Shown here in pieces: positions 30,394 to 38,407 of a DNA stretch of 54,439 nt (positions within the stretch are counted from its first letter, which is position 1; the number at the start of each line of letters is the position of its first letter). Position numbers and translations under genes: made by a program. Under the pieces are notes generated by a model. It saw only the letters and a list, made by a program, of their open reading frames with translations, made no database searches and was not told where the DNA came from. The stretch spans positions 1-54,439 of the forward strand of contig CAYGVJ010000014.1 in NCBI GenBank assembly GCA_964353255.1. Reading direction: 5' to 3'. The DNA is from VFZS01 sp964353255 (GTDB taxonomy: Bacteria > Acidobacteriota > Terriglobia > Bryobacterales > Bryobacteraceae).

Positions 30394-33344
30394 CGCTCAC
30401 CGGACCACAGCGGCAGGCCGTCGAGCGGGTGGGCCAGGACGTCTGCGTGGTCGCCGGGCCTGGCTCCGGCAAGACCAGGGTCCTGGTGGAGCGCTTCCGC
30501 TGGCGCATCGAGCAGGGTTTCTCGCCGCGTCGCATCCTGGCGGTGACCTTCACGGAGAAAGCAGCCACCGAGATCAAGCAGCGCCTGGCCGAGTACTTCC
30601 GCAGCCGGCCGGAACTCCGCGAGGAACTCGAGCGGGCGCACATTTCCACGGTGCACAGCTTCTGCGCCGGCCTGCTGCGGGAGCATGCCATCGAGGCGGG
30701 ACTGGATCCGCAGTTTGAGGTGCTGGATGAGTCCGAGGCCCTGGCCGAACTTCGCGCGGCCGCCGAAGAAACCCTCGACGGACTGGTTGCGGAGCGTCCC
30801 GAGGCCATGCGAGCGCTGCTCCGGGCAGTGGATCTGTCGGACCCCGCCGAACAACTGAGCCGGGTCTACGAGGCCCGCCGCCTGAGGCTGCCCAACGCCC
30901 AGCCAGCTCCGCCGCCCGTTGCCGCGCCCTCCGGCTATGCCGCGGAACGGGCGCTGCTCGAAGAAGCCCTCGATCGTCTGGACCGGCGCTACGCCGAGCG
31001 CAAGCAGGCGTTGGGCGCCCTGGATTTCTCGGACCTCGAAGAGCAGACCGTCCGCCTGCTGCGCAGCGACGAGCGCATGCGGGAGCGCGTCCAGGCTAGC
31101 TTCGACGAGATCCTCATGGACGAACTCCAGGACACCAACCCGCTCCAGGCGGCGTTGATCAACCTGGTCCGAAGGCCCGGGCGCTTCTTCGCCGTGGGCG
31201 ACATCAACCAGTCCATTTACGGGTTCCGACACGCCGAGCCGGAGGTCTTCCGGAGGTACCGGCAGGAACTGGAGTCGCAGGGCCGCGTGATCGACCGGCT
31301 GGAGGAGAACCACCGCAGCCGCGCGGACATTCTCGCGGCGGTCGAGTTCATCCTGGGAGGAAGACCAGGCCTGGAGCCGCACGAGCTGAAGGCGGTGGGG
31401 GAGTTTGCGCGCAAGGAAGAGCCGTCCGTCGAGGTGATCGCGGCGCTCGGCGCCCGCACGGAAGAAGCCGCCGCAGTGGAGGCGCGCTGGGTGGCGCGCC
31501 GGATACGCGAGCTGGAGGCGAGCGCGGCCTGGCAGTTCTCCGACATGGCGGTGCTGGTGCGGAACGTCGGGGCGCTGCCGGCGCTGGAGGAAGCGTTCCG
31601 CGATTTCGACGTGCCTCACCTGATTGTCAAGGGCAAGGGCTTCTACGAAGCGCAAGAGGTCACCGACCTGATTCATTGTCTGCGGGTCCTGGCGAACCCG
31701 CGGGACGAAGTCAGCCTGGCAGCCGTGCTGCGCTCGCCGCTGGTGGGGACGAGCGACGAGACCCTGCTGCGCCTGAAAGAAAGGGGCAATCTGGGCGCGG
31801 CGCTCGAAGGGCTCGAGGAGGAACGCGCCATCGAACCCGGCGACCGCGAGCGCCTGGTCCTTTTCCGGGACCAACTGCGCGCGCTCCGCGCCGAATCAGA
31901 CGACCTCCCGCCAGACCGCCTGCTGGCGCGGGCCATGGATGCCGGGCACTACGAGAGCGGCCTCGGCCCGGGCGCCCGCGCCAACGTCCGGAAACTCCTC
32001 AGCCAGCTCAGGGACTCGTTTCGCCGGCGGCCTCGTCCCCTGGCCCGGCTGGTGGAAGAACTGGAACTTCGGCGCGCCTCCGACCCGCGCGAGCCGATGG
32101 CGCCGCGCGAGGAATCGACGAACGCCGTCCGCCTGATGACTATCCACAGCGCCAAGGGACTGGAGTTCCCCGTGGTTTTTCTGGCCGCCTTGCACAAGGG
32201 AGTGTTACGGGCGCCGCCCGCTTTGGCCTTCTCCCCTGGCGCCGGGGTGGCGGCTCGCTGGCGCGACCCGGCCAGCGGCGAGGCGGTCAAAGATGCCGTC
32301 TACACCGCCTGCCTCGAGGAGCTCAAACGGAAGCAGGAGGCGGAGGACGACCGGTTGTTCTACGTGGCCACGACCCGCGCCAAGGAGCACTTGGTGCTGT
32401 CGTTCGCCGCCGGCAAAGGCCGCGCGCGCGAGTGGGCCAAACTCCTGGTCGAGCGCCTGGGGCTGGACTTGAAGAGGGCTCAAGAGACACCGGCGGTGCG
32501 CACCTACCAGACCGGGGCGAAAACCCTCCGCGCGCGCGTGCTGTGCACCGCCAGCCCGCCGGAACGGCCGGCCCCGCGCCAAGTCGAGCCGGCTCGAAAG
32601 CCGGAGGAGCGCTTGAGGCGCGCCAGTATCAGCGGCCAGCAGGACTCCACCGTTGCGGTCACCTCGGTCTGGGAGTACGCGCGCTGCCCGCGCCGGTATT
32701 ACCTGGCCCGCTACCTCGGCTGGCAGCAGCCGCTTTCCGAGCCACGACCGTCAGGGAGTGGTCGCCGCGACGACACTGAGCTGGAGCCCGCCGAGCTCGG
32801 CCGGCAAGTCCACAACCTGCTCGCAGGTCTGCCCGTGAAGGAACCGGCCCCCGAGGCCCTCGAGCTGGCCGCCCGGTTCCAGGCCAGTGATCTGGCGCGG
32901 CGGGCCGCCTCCGCCGAGCGCCTCCAACGCGAATTCGACTTCCTGATGGACCTCGAAGACATGCTGCTCGAAGGCCGCATCGACTTGTGGTTCGAGCAAG
33001 GCGACGAGCTGGTGCTGGTGGACTTCAAGACGGACCAGGTGGATGAGGCCGCGGCCGCCTCTCGCGCCGCCTCCTACACCCTTCAGTTGCAGCTCTACGC
33101 CCTGGCGCTGGAACGGCACGTCGGGCGCCTCCCGGACCAGGCCCTCTTCTACCTGCTGCGCCCCAATGCCGCGGTCGCCGTCAGCCTGGAGCGGCGGGAC
33201 CTGGAGGCCGCGCGCGCCGCGGTCCGCGCGCTACAGCAGGCGCAGTCCGAGATGTCATTCCCGCCCCAAGCAGGGGAGCACTGCTACAGGTGCGGCTACT
33301 TCCGGGGACTGTGCCCGGCGGCACGGGCCGCGGCTACCGGCTAG
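30390..33344 (+). CDS. addA: AddA-type UvrD-family helicase-nuclease
   Basis: 984 residues. Superfamily I helicase motifs are present: Q-motif TGPQRQAV, Walker A VAGPGSGKTRVLVERF, motif Ia AVTFTEKAATEIKQRL, Walker B MDELQDTNPLQ, motif III VGDINQSIYGFR, motif V MTIHSAKGLEFPVVFLAALH and motif VI YVATTRAKEHLVLS. The C-terminal PD-(D/E)XK nuclease shows LLEGRIDLWFEQGDELVLVD then FKTDQ. A second cysteine set (ARCPRRYYL and CYRCGYFRGLC) suggests an Fe-S cluster here too, unusual for AddA. Residues about 782-791 are encoded by a REP. The GTG at 30390 overlaps addB. Break repair with AddB is expected. Confidence 0.9.
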   Translation: MTLTGPQRQAVERVGQDVCVVAGPGSGKTRVLVERFRWRIEQGFSPRRILAVTFTEKAATEIKQRLAEYFRSRPELREELERAHISTVHSFCAGLLREHAIEAGLDPQFEVLDESEALAELRAAAEETLDGLVAERPEAMRALLRAVDLSDPAEQLSRVYEARRLRLPNAQPAPPPVAAPSGYAAERALLEEALDRLDRRYAERKQALGALDFSDLEEQTVRLLRSDERMRERVQASFDEILMDELQDTNPLQAALINLVRRPGRFFAVGDINQSIYGFRHAEPEVFRRYRQELESQGRVIDRLEENHRSRADILAAVEFILGGRPGLEPHELKAVGEFARKEEPSVEVIAALGARTEEAAAVEARWVARRIRELEASAAWQFSDMAVLVRNVGALPALEEAFRDFDVPHLIVKGKGFYEAQEVTDLIHCLRVLANPRDEVSLAAVLRSPLVGTSDETLLRLKERGNLGAALEGLEEERAIEPGDRERLVLFRDQLRALRAESDDLPPDRLLARAMDAGHYESGLGPGARANVRKLLSQLRDSFRRRPRPLARLVEELELRRASDPREPMAPREESTNAVRLMTIHSAKGLEFPVVFLAALHKGVLRAPPALAFSPGAGVAARWRDPASGEAVKDAVYTACLEELKRKQEAEDDRLFYVATTRAKEHLVLSFAAGKGRAREWAKLLVERLGLDLKRAQETPAVRTYQTGAKTLRARVLCTASPPERPAPRQVEPARKPEERLRRASISGQQDSTVAVTSVWEYARCPRRYYLARYLGWQQPLSEPRPSGSGRRDDTELEPAELGRQVHNLLAGLPVKEPAPEALELAARFQASDLARRAASAERLQREFDFLMDLEDMLLEGRIDLWFEQGDELVLVDFKTDQVDEAAAASRAASYTLQLQLYALALERHVGRLPDQALFYLLRPNAAVAVSLERRDLEAARAAVRALQQAQSEMSFPPQAGEHCYRCGYFRGLCPAARAAATG
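32734..32763 (+). repeat. REP sequence (family A) in frame inside addA
   Basis: TTTCCGAGCCACGACCGTCA followed by GGGAGTGGTC is nearly identical to the REP at 39570-39598. In the addA frame it reads LSEPRPSGSG, between the nuclease cysteine CPRRYYLARYLG and ELGRQVHNLL. The gene remains open on both sides. Confidence 0.8.
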
Positions 33345-33573
33345 ACCGCATCTTCTTCTCCAGGGCAGCCATCAGCCGGGAGTGGACTCCCTCGGGGAGC
33401 GGGTAGGGGTCGATGCCCTTGTAGATCTGGATGGTCTTCTTGGTGGTGTCGCAAACGACCCAGCAGTTCGGACACTCCGCCAGATGCGCCTCCAGCTCCT
33501 GGCGCAACTCGGCCTCGGCGCTCTCGTCCAGGTACTCGTTGAGTTCTTCCAGAAACTGCTTACAAGTTAGCAA
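33334..33573 (-). CDS. Small anti-sigma factor, zinc-finger type
   Basis: 79 residues. The whole protein is a ZAS-like domain: MLTCKQFLEELNEYLDESAE then LEAHLAECPNCWVV, giving HX3CX2C plus a Cys at position 4. There is no membrane segment, so it would be a soluble inhibitor, unlike the other two anti-sigma proteins in the window. It overlaps the end of the sigma gene upstream by 14 nt and the 3' end of addA (convergent) by 11 nt. Redox-sensitive release of the sigma factor is possible but not shown. Confidence 0.85.
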   Translation of the reverse strand: MLTCKQFLEELNEYLDESAEAELRQELEAHLAECPNCWVVCDTTKKTIQIYKGIDPYPLPEGVHSRLMAALEKKMRSSR

Positions 33574-34186
33574 AGACGTCCTCCACCTTCCGCTTGAAAT
33601 GCCGGGTCAGCTTCTCCCGGAGCTGTAGCCGGGCCCGCAGCAGGCGCGTCTTGACCGCCGGAACCGAGAGACTCAGCGCCGCCGCCGTCTCCTCGGTGGA
33701 CAGCTCCTCGACATCCCGCAGGACGAAGACGGCCCTGAAGATCGGGGGCAGGCTCTCGACCGCTTTTGCGAGGATTTCGCGGATCTCTTCCTGCGAGTAT
33801 CTCTGCTCGGGGTTGCCCTCCCAGACGGCAATCTCGCGGGTGATGGTCTCCTCCCCCGTATCCAGGGTCTCGTCCAGGGATACGGAACGGTCGGTCCGCC
33901 GGCGGCGCAACTTCATCAGCGCCTGGTTGACCGCGATGCGCACCAGCCAGGTGTAGAACTTCGAGTGCCCCTGGAAGTCGCCGAGGTGCTCGTAGGCCCG
34001 CATGAAGGTCTCCTGGAGGACATCCTCGGCGTCTTCCGGGTTCTGGGTGATGTGATGGGCCAGGCGGAAGATTCTGCGCTCGTAACGGTTCACCAAGGTG
34101 GTGAAGGCCTCCGCATCGCCGCTGCGCGCCCTGGCGACCAGGGGCGCTTCGGGATCGCTTGTGGCCTGCTCGGCGGGCTGAACCAT
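33560..34186 (-). CDS. ECF sigma factor
   Basis: 208 residues. Region 2 is IFRLAHHITQNPEDAEDVLQ then ETFMRAYEHLGDFQGHSKFY. Region 4 is LPPIFRAVFVLRDVEELSTE then LSLSVPAVKTRLLRARLQL. The ATG at 34186 is chosen because TAGAAT, a good -10, lies 11 nt upstream; an ATG at 34252 would add 22 atypical residues. The gene is followed by its small anti-sigma gene with a 14-nt overlap. Its targets are unknown; it is divergent from the small membrane protein gene and rph. Confidence 0.88.
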   Translation of the reverse strand: MVQPAEQATSDPEAPLVARARSGDAEAFTTLVNRYERRIFRLAHHITQNPEDAEDVLQETFMRAYEHLGDFQGHSKFYTWLVRIAVNQALMKLRRRRTDRSVSLDETLDTGEETITREIAVWEGNPEQRYSQEEIREILAKAVESLPPIFRAVFVLRDVEELSTEETAAALSLSVPAVKTRLLRARLQLREKLTRHFKRKVEDVFANL

Positions 34187-34250
34187 CCTCTTGTGCGATT
34201 CTACCAGCTTGTAAAGAGAGCCGTGGCCTGTGGTAAAAGAAGTACTGGCC

Positions 34251-34391
34251 ATGGCGAAGTTCAAACCAGTCAAGACCGGCAAGAAGGCGCCCCGGAAACA
34301 GGGGATGATCCCCTGCTTGATCCTGCTGATCACCGGCATGGCGCTGCTGTTCTTGCTGTTTTGGAGCATGATGAGATCCGGGACGGGGTGA
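34251..34391 (+). CDS. Small basic single-pass membrane protein upstream of rph
   Basis: 46 residues and easily missed. The N-terminus is strongly basic (MAKFKPVKTGKKAPRKQG) and is followed by one hydrophobic helix (PCLILLITGMALLFLLFW) and a short tail. The stop is 3 nt before the rph ATG, so the two are probably co-transcribed. The amphipathic layout (basic tail, one helix) is not what random GC-rich sequence gives. The family is not recognised. A tail-anchored or RNA-associated role is only a guess. Confidence 0.6.
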   Translation: MAKFKPVKTGKKAPRKQGMIPCLILLITGMALLFLLFWSMMRSGTG

Positions 34392-34394
34392 GCG

Positions 34395-35111
34395 ATGCGA
34401 GGCGATAACCGCAGAGGGGACCAGGTGCGCCCGGTGCGCATCCAGACCGGCTACCTGATCACCGCCGAGGGCTCGGCGCTGATCGAGGTGGGCCACACGC
34501 GCGTGTTGTGCGCGGCCTCGGTCGAGGAAACCGTACCGCAGTTCCTGCGGGGCAGCGGCAAGGGCTGGATCACGGCGGAGTACTCGATGCTGCCGCGGGC
34601 GACCGCCGAGCGGACCGCGCGCGAGATCACCAAAGGACGGCCCTCCGGACGAACACAGGAGATCCAGCGGGTGATCGGGCGCTCGCTGCGCTCGGTGGTG
34701 GATCTGGCGGCGCTGGGTGAGCGCACGGTCATTCTGGATTGTGACGTGCTTCAGGCCGACGGCGGCACGCGGACGGCAGCCATCACCGGGGCTTGGGTGG
34801 CGCTGGCCGAGGCTCTGGACCAGTTGAACAAGTTTGGGGTGCTGAAGTCCTCGCCGATCAAGGACCAGGTGGCGGCCATCAGCGCCGGCATCTTCGGAGG
34901 CGAGCCGATGGTCGATCTCACCTACGAGGAGGACTCGCGGGCCGAGGTGGACATGAACGTGGTCATGACGGGAAGCGGGCGGTTTGTCGAGATCCAGGCC
35001 ACCGCCGAGCAGACCCCGTTCGATGACGCGCAGCTCGCGCGGCTGCTGGAACTCGCTCGCCGGGCCATTGCGGGGTTGATCGAGATCCAGAAGGGGATCC
35101 TCCCGGCTTGA
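34395..35111 (+). CDS. rph: Ribonuclease PH
   Basis: 238 residues, the usual length. Family marks are MRGDNRRGDQVRPVRIQTGY, VGHTRVLCAASVEETVPQFL, GWITAEYSMLPRATAERTAR then EITKGRPSGRTQEIQRVIGR, and VILDCDVLQADGGTRTAAIT. RNase PH trims tRNA 3' ends using phosphate. It is followed by rdgB with a 4-nt overlap, a pairing seen in many bacteria. Confidence 0.96.
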   Translation: MRGDNRRGDQVRPVRIQTGYLITAEGSALIEVGHTRVLCAASVEETVPQFLRGSGKGWITAEYSMLPRATAERTAREITKGRPSGRTQEIQRVIGRSLRSVVDLAALGERTVILDCDVLQADGGTRTAAITGAWVALAEALDQLNKFGVLKSSPIKDQVAAISAGIFGGEPMVDLTYEEDSRAEVDMNVVMTGSGRFVEIQATAEQTPFDDAQLARLLELARRAIAGLIEIQKGILPA

Positions 35112-35686
35112 CCCTCTGGTGCGCCACCACCAACCCCGGCAAGCTGCGCGAGTTTCGGCTGGCCGCGCAAGGCCGTATCGAGATCGCCGCGCTCAGCACG
35201 CTGGCCTCGATCCCGCCGCTGGAGGAGCACGGCGAGACCTTTGAAGCCAACGCGGTTGAGAAGGCCCTCTACTACAGCCGGCATGCCCCGGGCTGGTTGT
35301 TCGCCGACGACTCGGGCCTCGAGGTTGACGCGCTGGGAGGGGCGCCGGGCGTGCAGTCGGCGCGCTTCGCCGGTCCGGGCGCGAGCGACGAGGCCAACAA
35401 CCGGCTGCTGTTGGAGCGACTGCGCGGAGTCGCTACTCGCACGGCTCGATTCGTCTGCGTGATCGCGCTGGCCGAGAAGGGGCGCCTGCTCGGAACTTTT
35501 CGCGGGGTGGTGGAAGGCCGGATCCTCGAGCAACCCCGCGGGCAAGGCGGCTTCGGGTACGACCCGCTGTTCTTCTACCCGCCCTTCGGCTGCTCGCTGG
35601 CCGAGGTCAGCGCGGAGCGCAAGTTCAGCGCGAGCCACCGCGGGCAGGCGCTGCGAGCAATGGTGGGGTGGGTGGCGACTCATTAG
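35108..35686 (+). CDS. rdgB: dITP/XTP pyrophosphatase (HAM1/RdgB)
   Basis: 192 residues. Motifs are CATTNPGKLREFR at the start, ETFEANAVEKALYYSRHAPG, FADDSGLEVDALGGAPGVQS then ARFAG, and GGFGYDPLFFYPPFGCSLAE then KFSASHRGQAL. The enzyme removes non-canonical purine triphosphates (dITP, XTP). The TTG start at 35108 overlaps the rph stop (TTGA), so translation is coupled. Length is typical. Confidence 0.95.
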   Translation: MTLWCATTNPGKLREFRLAAQGRIEIAALSTLASIPPLEEHGETFEANAVEKALYYSRHAPGWLFADDSGLEVDALGGAPGVQSARFAGPGASDEANNRLLLERLRGVATRTARFVCVIALAEKGRLLGTFRGVVEGRILEQPRGQGGFGYDPLFFYPPFGCSLAEVSAERKFSASHRGQALRAMVGWVATH

Positions 35687-35756
35687 CAAAGTGCGCCTGG
35701 CTGGCTGAGCGACTGCACTTGCACTCGGCTATGCTCCCGTGCGGCAATACTGTCTG

Positions 35757-36038
35757 ATGGTCTTCGAGTGGGATCAAGCCAACACCGGTCACATTGCTGA
35801 ACACGAGGTCACGCCCGAAGAGGCCGAACAGGTGATGGCCAACGATCCCATGATCCGCGAGTTCCAGATCGTTGATGGTGAGGAACGATGGGCCGCTCTG
35901 GGGATCACGAATCGAGGGCGGGTTCTGTTGGTCTGGTGGACCGTTCGCCGGGAGAGAATCAGGGTGGCCACCGCATTCGAGCCAGCCAAACGGTTGAAGA
36001 AGGCTTATCTTAAAGAGAGAGGGATGATCGAGCGATGA
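35757..36038 (+). CDS. brnT: BrnT-family toxin-like protein
   Basis: 93 residues. MVFEWDQANTGHIAEHEVTP then EEAEQVMANDP is the BrnT pattern (xFEWDxxKxxxNxxKHxVxFEEA). RVLLVWWTVRRERIRVATAF then EPAKRLKKAYLKER is the typical end, with the Arg/His RNase-like core. BrnT is a RelE-fold ribonuclease toxin. The expected Lys-His is partly changed (IAEHEV), so activity is uncertain. The ATG at 35757 gives the canonical N-terminus; a GTG at 35739 is possible. It overlaps its antitoxin by ATGA. Confidence 0.8.
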   Translation: MVFEWDQANTGHIAEHEVTPEEAEQVMANDPMIREFQIVDGEERWAALGITNRGRVLLVWWTVRRERIRVATAFEPAKRLKKAYLKERGMIER

Positions 36039-36337
36039 GTGCAAGACGGCCAGTTCCGAAGTTCAAGTCTGAGGCCGACGAAGCGAAGTGGGTCATCCGC
36101 CACCAGCGTCGGCTGGCCGAGGCCTTCGAATCCCCCGATCGGCCCTCCCTGACGGTCGAGCAGGTTCTGGCCAAGTCCCGAGCCAAACGCAAGCGGCCAT
36201 TGGTCACGGTCGAGTTGTCAGCCGCTGATCTGGCGCGTTCCCGGCAGCTTGCCACCGATGCGTGCCTGGCGCACGAGTTGTACCTAAAGCAACTCCTTCA
36301 CAAGGCGATCACGCAAGAGGCACAGCGGCTCTCGTAG
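36035..36337 (+). CDS. BrnA/CopG-type antitoxin
   Basis: 100 residues. The N-terminal PKFKSEADEAKWVIRHQRRL fits the CopG_antitoxin/BrnA pattern of proteins paired with BrnT. The C-terminal VTVELSAADLARSRQLATDA then YLKQLLHKAITQEAQRL looks like a ribbon-helix-helix-like DNA-binding segment. It is translationally coupled to the toxin gene and would neutralise it and repress the operon. Its stop is immediately next to that of lpxI on the other strand. Confidence 0.75.
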   Translation: MSARRPVPKFKSEADEAKWVIRHQRRLAEAFESPDRPSLTVEQVLAKSRAKRKRPLVTVELSAADLARSRQLATDACLAHELYLKQLLHKAITQEAQRLS

Positions 36338-36338
36338 C

Positions 36339-37151
36339 TCACTCTGCCGGCTTGCAGCCGAGGATGGCCACGCTCGCGGCGTCGGCTTGGGCCAGCATCT
36401 CCTCCCGATCCAGCAGCAGCGTGCAGCCGGCGTCCACGGCCAGCGCCGTCGTTCCGGTCTCCACCATCACGGGAATGGTGTCCAGCCCGACCACTGGCAC
36501 ATCGAACAGCAGGTGCTCGCGGCGCCGGCTGACCTTCACCAGCGTCAGGCGCCGCCCGTTGACCAGGCCGGCCGCCCGGCGCAGCATGGCGTCGGTGCCC
36601 TCCATGGCTTCCACCGCCACGCAGGCCCGCTCACAGATGGCCACGCTTTGCCCGATGTCGAACCCGGCCAGCGCCCCCGCCACCCGCCGCCCGTATTCGA
36701 TATCCGCCAACTCCTCCGGTGCCGGCTTCCGCGCCGTCAGCACGCCCTCCTCGGCCACCAGCGGCTTCAGGAACGCGGTCGAATCCACCACCCGGATGCC
36801 TTCCTCCTCCAGCAACCTCACCACGGCGCCGATCAGGGCGGCCGTGTTCTTCTCCCTGAGCGAGGCCAGCAGCTTGAACAGCCGCCAGTCCGGCCGGATC
36901 GAGGAGAAGATCTGCGTGTGGCGGACTTGGCCGGCCAGGACGATCTCCTGGACGCCCTCGGCCTTGAGGATCTCGATGAGCCGGCTCAACTCGCCCAGGG
37001 CGATCCAGTGGCAGCGCGCGGCGGCCTGCTCCACCTCCGGCCAGGCCTCCTCCTTGATGGCCACCGCCACCACCTCGTGACCCAGCTTGCGGGCCGCCTC
37101 CAGCGCCAGGATGGGGAAGCGGCCGTTGCCGGCGATCAGGGCGTACTTCAT
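36339..37151 (-). CDS. lpxI: UDP-2,3-diacylglucosamine diphosphatase LpxI
   Basis: 270 residues. LpxI marks are LIAGNGRFPILALEAARKLG, VLAGQVRHTQIFSSIRPDWR, LTARKPAPEELADIEYGRRV, ERACVAVEAMEGTDAMLRRA and FDVPVVGLDTIPVMVETGTT. It hydrolyses UDP-2,3-diacylglucosamine to lipid X in lipid A synthesis, the route used by bacteria that lack LpxH. It overlaps lpxA by ATGA, and the order fabZ-lpxA-lpxI is common in diderm phyla outside the Enterobacteria. Confidence 0.95.
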   Translation of the reverse strand: MKYALIAGNGRFPILALEAARKLGHEVVAVAIKEEAWPEVEQAAARCHWIALGELSRLIEILKAEGVQEIVLAGQVRHTQIFSSIRPDWRLFKLLASLREKNTAALIGAVVRLLEEEGIRVVDSTAFLKPLVAEEGVLTARKPAPEELADIEYGRRVAGALAGFDIGQSVAICERACVAVEAMEGTDAMLRRAAGLVNGRRLTLVKVSRRREHLLFDVPVVGLDTIPVMVETGTTALAVDAGCTLLLDREEMLAQADAASVAILGCKPAE

Positions 37152-37924
37152 TTGATGACGCCGCGCGCAGACGAGCGAATGAACTCGATCAGTTCTTCCA
37201 GCTCCGGGAAGGAAGGCAGCTCAGCGCGAATCCGTTCCAGGGCCTGCGACGTGTTCAGCCCCGCGTGCGTCAGCAGCCGGAAAGCCGTCTGCAAGCCCTC
37301 GATGGTCTCCTTCGAGAACCCCCGCCGCTCCAGCCCCACCCGGTTGGCCCCGTAAGTCTTGATCTGGCGCTCGCTGACGGTCATCGAGAACGGCAGCACA
37401 TCCTGGGTGACCACGCTGTAGCCGCCGATCATGGCGTGCCGGCCCACCCGGCAGTACTGGTGCACGCCGGTGAAGGCTCCGATCACCGCCCAGTCGCCAA
37501 CAAGGACGTGCCCGCCCACGGTGACGCCGTTGGCCAGCACGATCTGATTGCCGATCTGGGCGTCATGGGCCACGTGGACGTAAGCCATCAACAGGTTGTC
37601 GTCGCCGATGCGGGTCAGCATCGCGCCGCCCTCGGTGCCCCGGTGAATGGTGACGAACTCCCGGATCTTGTTGCGATCGCCGATGCGCGTCTCCGACGGC
37701 TCGCCCTTGTACTTGAGATCCTGCGAGGCCACGCCCACCGTCGAATAGGGGAAGAAGATATTGTCCTCGCCGATCTGGAGGGGGCCTTCCACGTAAACGT
37801 GCGCCATCAGGCGCGTGCGCGCGCCGATCTCGACCTGCGGGCCGATGACGCAATAAGGCCCGATCTCGGCGGTTTCCGCCACCCGCGCTGCGGCGTCAAC
37901 GAGGGCGGTGGCGTGGATGGGCAT
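37148..37924 (-). CDS. lpxA: UDP-N-acetylglucosamine acyltransferase LpxA
   Basis: 258 residues of left-handed beta-helix hexapeptides (IGPYCVIGPQVEIGARTRLM, VGDWAVIGAFTGVHQYCRVG) with the LpxA C-terminal helical domain (RRGFSKETIEGLQTAFRLLT). The catalytic His is in LLMAYVHVAHDAQIGNQ. Other LpxA marks are TIHRGTEGG and KTYGANRVGLERRGFS. It adds the first acyl chain to UDP-GlcNAc. It follows fabZ by 9 nt in the same operon. Lipid A synthesis shows an outer membrane. Confidence 0.97.
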   Translation of the reverse strand: MPIHATALVDAAARVAETAEIGPYCVIGPQVEIGARTRLMAHVYVEGPLQIGEDNIFFPYSTVGVASQDLKYKGEPSETRIGDRNKIREFVTIHRGTEGGAMLTRIGDDNLLMAYVHVAHDAQIGNQIVLANGVTVGGHVLVGDWAVIGAFTGVHQYCRVGRHAMIGGYSVVTQDVLPFSMTVSERQIKTYGANRVGLERRGFSKETIEGLQTAFRLLTHAGLNTSQALERIRAELPSFPELEELIEFIRSSARGVIK

Positions 37925-37933
37925 GGCGGCAGA

Positions 37934-38383
37934 TCAGGGCTCTTGGCCGGCGGCCTGGCCCAAATCGGCCAGCTTGCACATCACCTCGGCCTCCGCCACC
38001 ACCTTCCCGTCCACGGTGGCTTGGCCGTACAGCTTGGCCACCCGCGACTTGCGCTTGGCCACCTTCATCTCGATGCGGAGTTGGTCCCCGGGCACCACCG
38101 GCCTGCGGAACTTGGCCTGTTCGATGGTGGCCAGGAAGACCACCTTCTGGCGATCCGTGATGTCTTTGAGCACCAGAACGCCTGCTACCTGCGCCATGGC
38201 CTCGACGATCAGCACGCCCGGCATGACGGGGAAACCCGGAAAATGGCCGGCAAAGAAAGGCTCATTTCCGGTGACATTCTTGATGCCCACGATGCGGTCC
38301 GGCTCCAGCTCGAGGATGCGATCCACCAGCAGCATCGGGTAGCGGTGCGGCAGGATTTTCTGAATAGCCTGAATGTCCAGCAT
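37934..38383 (-). CDS. fabZ: 3-hydroxyacyl-ACP dehydratase FabZ
   Basis: 149 residues. IQKILPHRYPMLLVDRILEL opens the protein, and the catalytic His and Glu are in FFAGHFPGFPVMPGVLIVEA then MAQVAGVLVL. FabZ dehydrates 3-hydroxyacyl-ACP, and here it shares an operon with lpxA, which competes for the same substrate. A perfect TATAAT (38400-38395, minus strand) lies 11 nt before the ATG. The gene is divergent from the M20 peptidase with only 24 nt between start codons. Confidence 0.97.
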   Translation of the reverse strand: MLDIQAIQKILPHRYPMLLVDRILELEPDRIVGIKNVTGNEPFFAGHFPGFPVMPGVLIVEAMAQVAGVLVLKDITDRQKVVFLATIEQAKFRRPVVPGDQLRIEMKVAKRKSRVAKLYGQATVDGKVVAEAEVMCKLADLGQAAGQEP

Positions 38384-38393
38384 GGGGACTCGC

Positions 38394-38400
38394 TATTATA
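38394..38400. promoter_or_regulatory. Shared -10 element of a bidirectional promoter
   Basis: The 7-mer TATTATA reads TATTAT on the plus strand, 8 nt before the M20 ATG, and TATAAT on the minus strand, 11 nt before the fabZ ATG. One near-symmetric -10 could serve both divergent genes. Neither side shows a strong -35. Confidence 0.5.
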
Positions 38401-38407
38401 GCAGGCG

